Assembly (NCBI GenBank): GCA_020444775.1
Contig: JAGRHX010000205.1
Span: 1 to 6,387 of the forward strand
From: Gammaproteobacteria bacterium
GTDB lineage: Bacteria > Pseudomonadota > Gammaproteobacteria > HK1
Direction of reading: 5' to 3'
DNA length: 6,387 nt
Below the pieces are notes generated by a model that saw nothing but the letters and a program-made list of their open reading frames with translations, had not been told where the DNA came from and made no database searches. Both the position numbers and the translations under genes were made by a program. Positions 5,085-6,387 of the stretch are shown piece after piece (within the stretch, counting starts at the first letter, position 1; each line of letters starts with the position of its first letter).

Positions 5085-5912
5085 ATGCCCATCGATACAG
5101 CAGCGGACCCGGCCCCTGCGCCGCTCGGTCGGTCGTCCGCGCCAAGCAAACTGGAGATTGTCGATCTGTCGGTCGGCTTCGGCGGCCTATCGGCGCTCGA
5201 CTCGGTGAACCTGGCGGTTCCCGAGGCCGAGATTCACGGCATCATCGGCCCGAACGGCGCGGGCAAGACAACCCTGCTCAATGTCGTCTGCGGCATCTAC
5301 CCCCCGACCCGGGGCGACGTGCGTCTGGACGGTCACTCGTTGGTCGGCATGAAGTTCAGCAAGATTGCCGGCATGGGGCTGTCGAGGACATTTCAGACAA
5401 GCCGCATGTTCAAGGGCATGACGGTGCTGGAGAATGTCATGACCGGACTGCACGGCGAGCACCGCATCGGTCCGCTGGCGGCGGCCTTTGGACGGCGCCG
5501 CGTGCTGCAGGCGGAACGGGAAGCCGCGGACAGGGCGCAGCGTATCCTGGACTTCGTTGGCATGAGCCGCTTCGAGTCCTATGAATCGACCGGCCTGTCG
5601 TTTGGCCAGCAGCGGGTGGTGGAGATTGCGCGAGCGCTGGTTCGCGAGCCCAAGGTATTGCTGCTCGACGAGCCGGCGGTCGGCCTGAGCGAGCCGCGTG
5701 TAGAGGAGCTCGACCGACTGTTGCGCCGTATAAGAGACGAGCGCGGCGTGACGATCCTCATGATCGAGCACGTCGTGCAGCTCGTCATGGGAGTTTGCGA
5801 CAGCATCACCGTGCTGAACTCCGGCCGCAAGATCGCCAGCGGTGACCCGCGTACGGTCAGCCGCCATCCAGCGGTCATCGAAGCCTATCTGGGGACGGCG
5901 ATCGATGCTTGA
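5085..5912 (+). CDS. livG: LivG-type ATPase of a HAAT-family ABC importer
   Basis: A 275-residue cytoplasmic ABC ATPase that would power the LivHM channel. All nucleotide-site motifs are present: Walker A GPNGAGKTT (55-63), Q-loop Gln104 in SRTFQTSRMF, signature LSFGQQR (171-177), Walker B VLLLDEP (191-197) with Glu196, and the switch His229 in MIEHVV. RTFQTSRMFKGMTVLENVMTG and the long helical insert after it (about 125-158) are typical of LivG rather than LivF, and ITVLNSGRKIASGDP and the AYLG end also fit. The first 22 residues are an Ala/Pro-rich extension before the domain begins at LEIVDL; the start is set by the ribosome binding site at 5073-5078. It is the first gene of the plus-strand unit and overlaps livF by 8 bases. 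It is divergent from its presumed permeases, an uncommon split for this transporter family. Confidence 0.94.
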   Translation: MPIDTAADPAPAPLGRSSAPSKLEIVDLSVGFGGLSALDSVNLAVPEAEIHGIIGPNGAGKTTLLNVVCGIYPPTRGDVRLDGHSLVGMKFSKIAGMGLSRTFQTSRMFKGMTVLENVMTGLHGEHRIGPLAAAFGRRRVLQAEREAADRAQRILDFVGMSRFESYESTGLSFGQQRVVEIARALVREPKVLLLDEPAVGLSEPRVEELDRLLRRIRDERGVTILMIEHVVQLVMGVCDSITVLNSGRKIASGDPRTVSRHPAVIEAYLGTAIDA

Positions 5913-6387
5913 GGTACGCAACCTGAGTGTCTGGTACGGTCTGACCGAGGTGCTGCGTGATGTCAGCTTCAGCGTGCCCGACGGCCGCATCGTCGCCATG
6001 CTGGGCGGCAACGGTGCCGGCAAGACGACGCTGCTGAATGCCCTAACCGGTCTGGTGCGACCGCGATCGGGGCAGATCCTGTTCGAGAATCGCCCGATGC
6101 AGCAGCTACATCCGCACGACGTGGTGGTCGGGGGTATCTCGATGGTGCCTCAGGGCCGCTACGTCTGGCCGACCATGTCGGTGGCCGACAACGTCGAGCT
6201 GGGCGCGGTGACCAGGCGCGATCGGGCCGCCATCCGCCGCGACGCCGAGCAAGTCTATGCGTTGTTCCCTGCGCTCGCCGAGCGCCGCTCCAGCCGCGCT
6301 GGATCGTTGTCGGGCGGACAGCAGCAGATGCTCGCGATTGCTCGGGCCCTGATGTCGCGCCCGCGGCTGCTGCTGATGGACGAGCCG
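5905..6387 (+). CDS. livF: LivF-type ATPase of a HAAT-family ABC importer (partial, 3' end beyond the window)
   Basis: The first 161 residues of the second ABC ATPase, partner of LivG in the importer's heterodimeric motor. Motifs seen are Walker A GGNGAGKTT (34-42), Q-loop Gln83 in MVPQGRYVWPTMSVADNVELG (a LivF-type segment), signature LSGGQQQM (135-142), and Walker B LLLMDEP (155-161), where the window ends. It lacks the insert seen in LivG, which is how the two are told apart. A full-length LivF is about 230-240 residues, so about a third is missing here. The ATG at 5905 overlaps the last eight bases of livG (TGA at 5910-5912), pointing to translational coupling and matched amounts of the two ATPases. 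Confidence 0.93.
   Translation, partial: MLEVRNLSVWYGLTEVLRDVSFSVPDGRIVAMLGGNGAGKTTLLNALTGLVRPRSGQILFENRPMQQLHPHDVVVGGISMVPQGRYVWPTMSVADNVELGAVTRRDRAAIRRDAEQVYALFPALAERRSSRAGSLSGGQQQMLAIARALMSRPRLLLMDEP

Noticed and set aside
5187..6023. A 278-codon minus-strand frame across livG and the start of livF
   Set aside because: It is antisense to two unmistakable ABC ATPases and shows no domain of its own.

Overview
The window is about 6.4 kb of GC-rich bacterial DNA. Codon use is strongly G/C-ending and the gene families are ones abundant in soil or marine Proteobacteria, so a proteobacterium is the best guess, but nothing here fixes the taxon. It holds one coherent metabolic locus: a complete branched-chain-amino-acid-type (HAAT/Liv) ABC importer split over two divergent transcription units, with two unrelated amide or carbamoyl hydrolases at the end of one unit.

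Layout. Positions 3-53 (+) are probably the last 16 codons of an unrelated gene entering from the left. Positions 54-237 hold no gene that I can see. The minus-strand unit, read right to left, runs: periplasmic substrate-binding protein (4904-3729), a REP-like hairpin, LivH-type permease (3654-2773), LivM-type permease (2767-1796), N-carbamoylsarcosine-amidase/isochorismatase-fold hydrolase (1747-1100) and nitrilase-superfamily hydrolase (1077-238). Gaps are short (5 to 74 bases), so one transcript is likely. The plus-strand unit starts at 5085 with a LivG-type ATPase, followed with an 8-base overlap by a LivF-type ATPase that runs off the right edge.

The 180-base divergent intergenic region (4905-5084) is the control centre. 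It has a good sigma70-like promoter toward the ATPases and four separate inverted repeats, one lying exactly between the -35 and -10 boxes.

How it works together (inference): the binding protein captures a small amide, ureido or amino-acid-like compound, the LivHM channel with LivGF ATPases imports it, and the two hydrolases release ammonia (and CO2 if the bond is a carbamoyl) from it. The substrate cannot be read from sequence. The most unusual detail is in the nitrilase: Glu and Cys of the Glu-Lys-Cys triad are present, but the catalytic Lys position reads Met, and the whole protein has only one lysine. I see no CRISPR, tRNA, rRNA, insertion sequence, phage or defence gene here.
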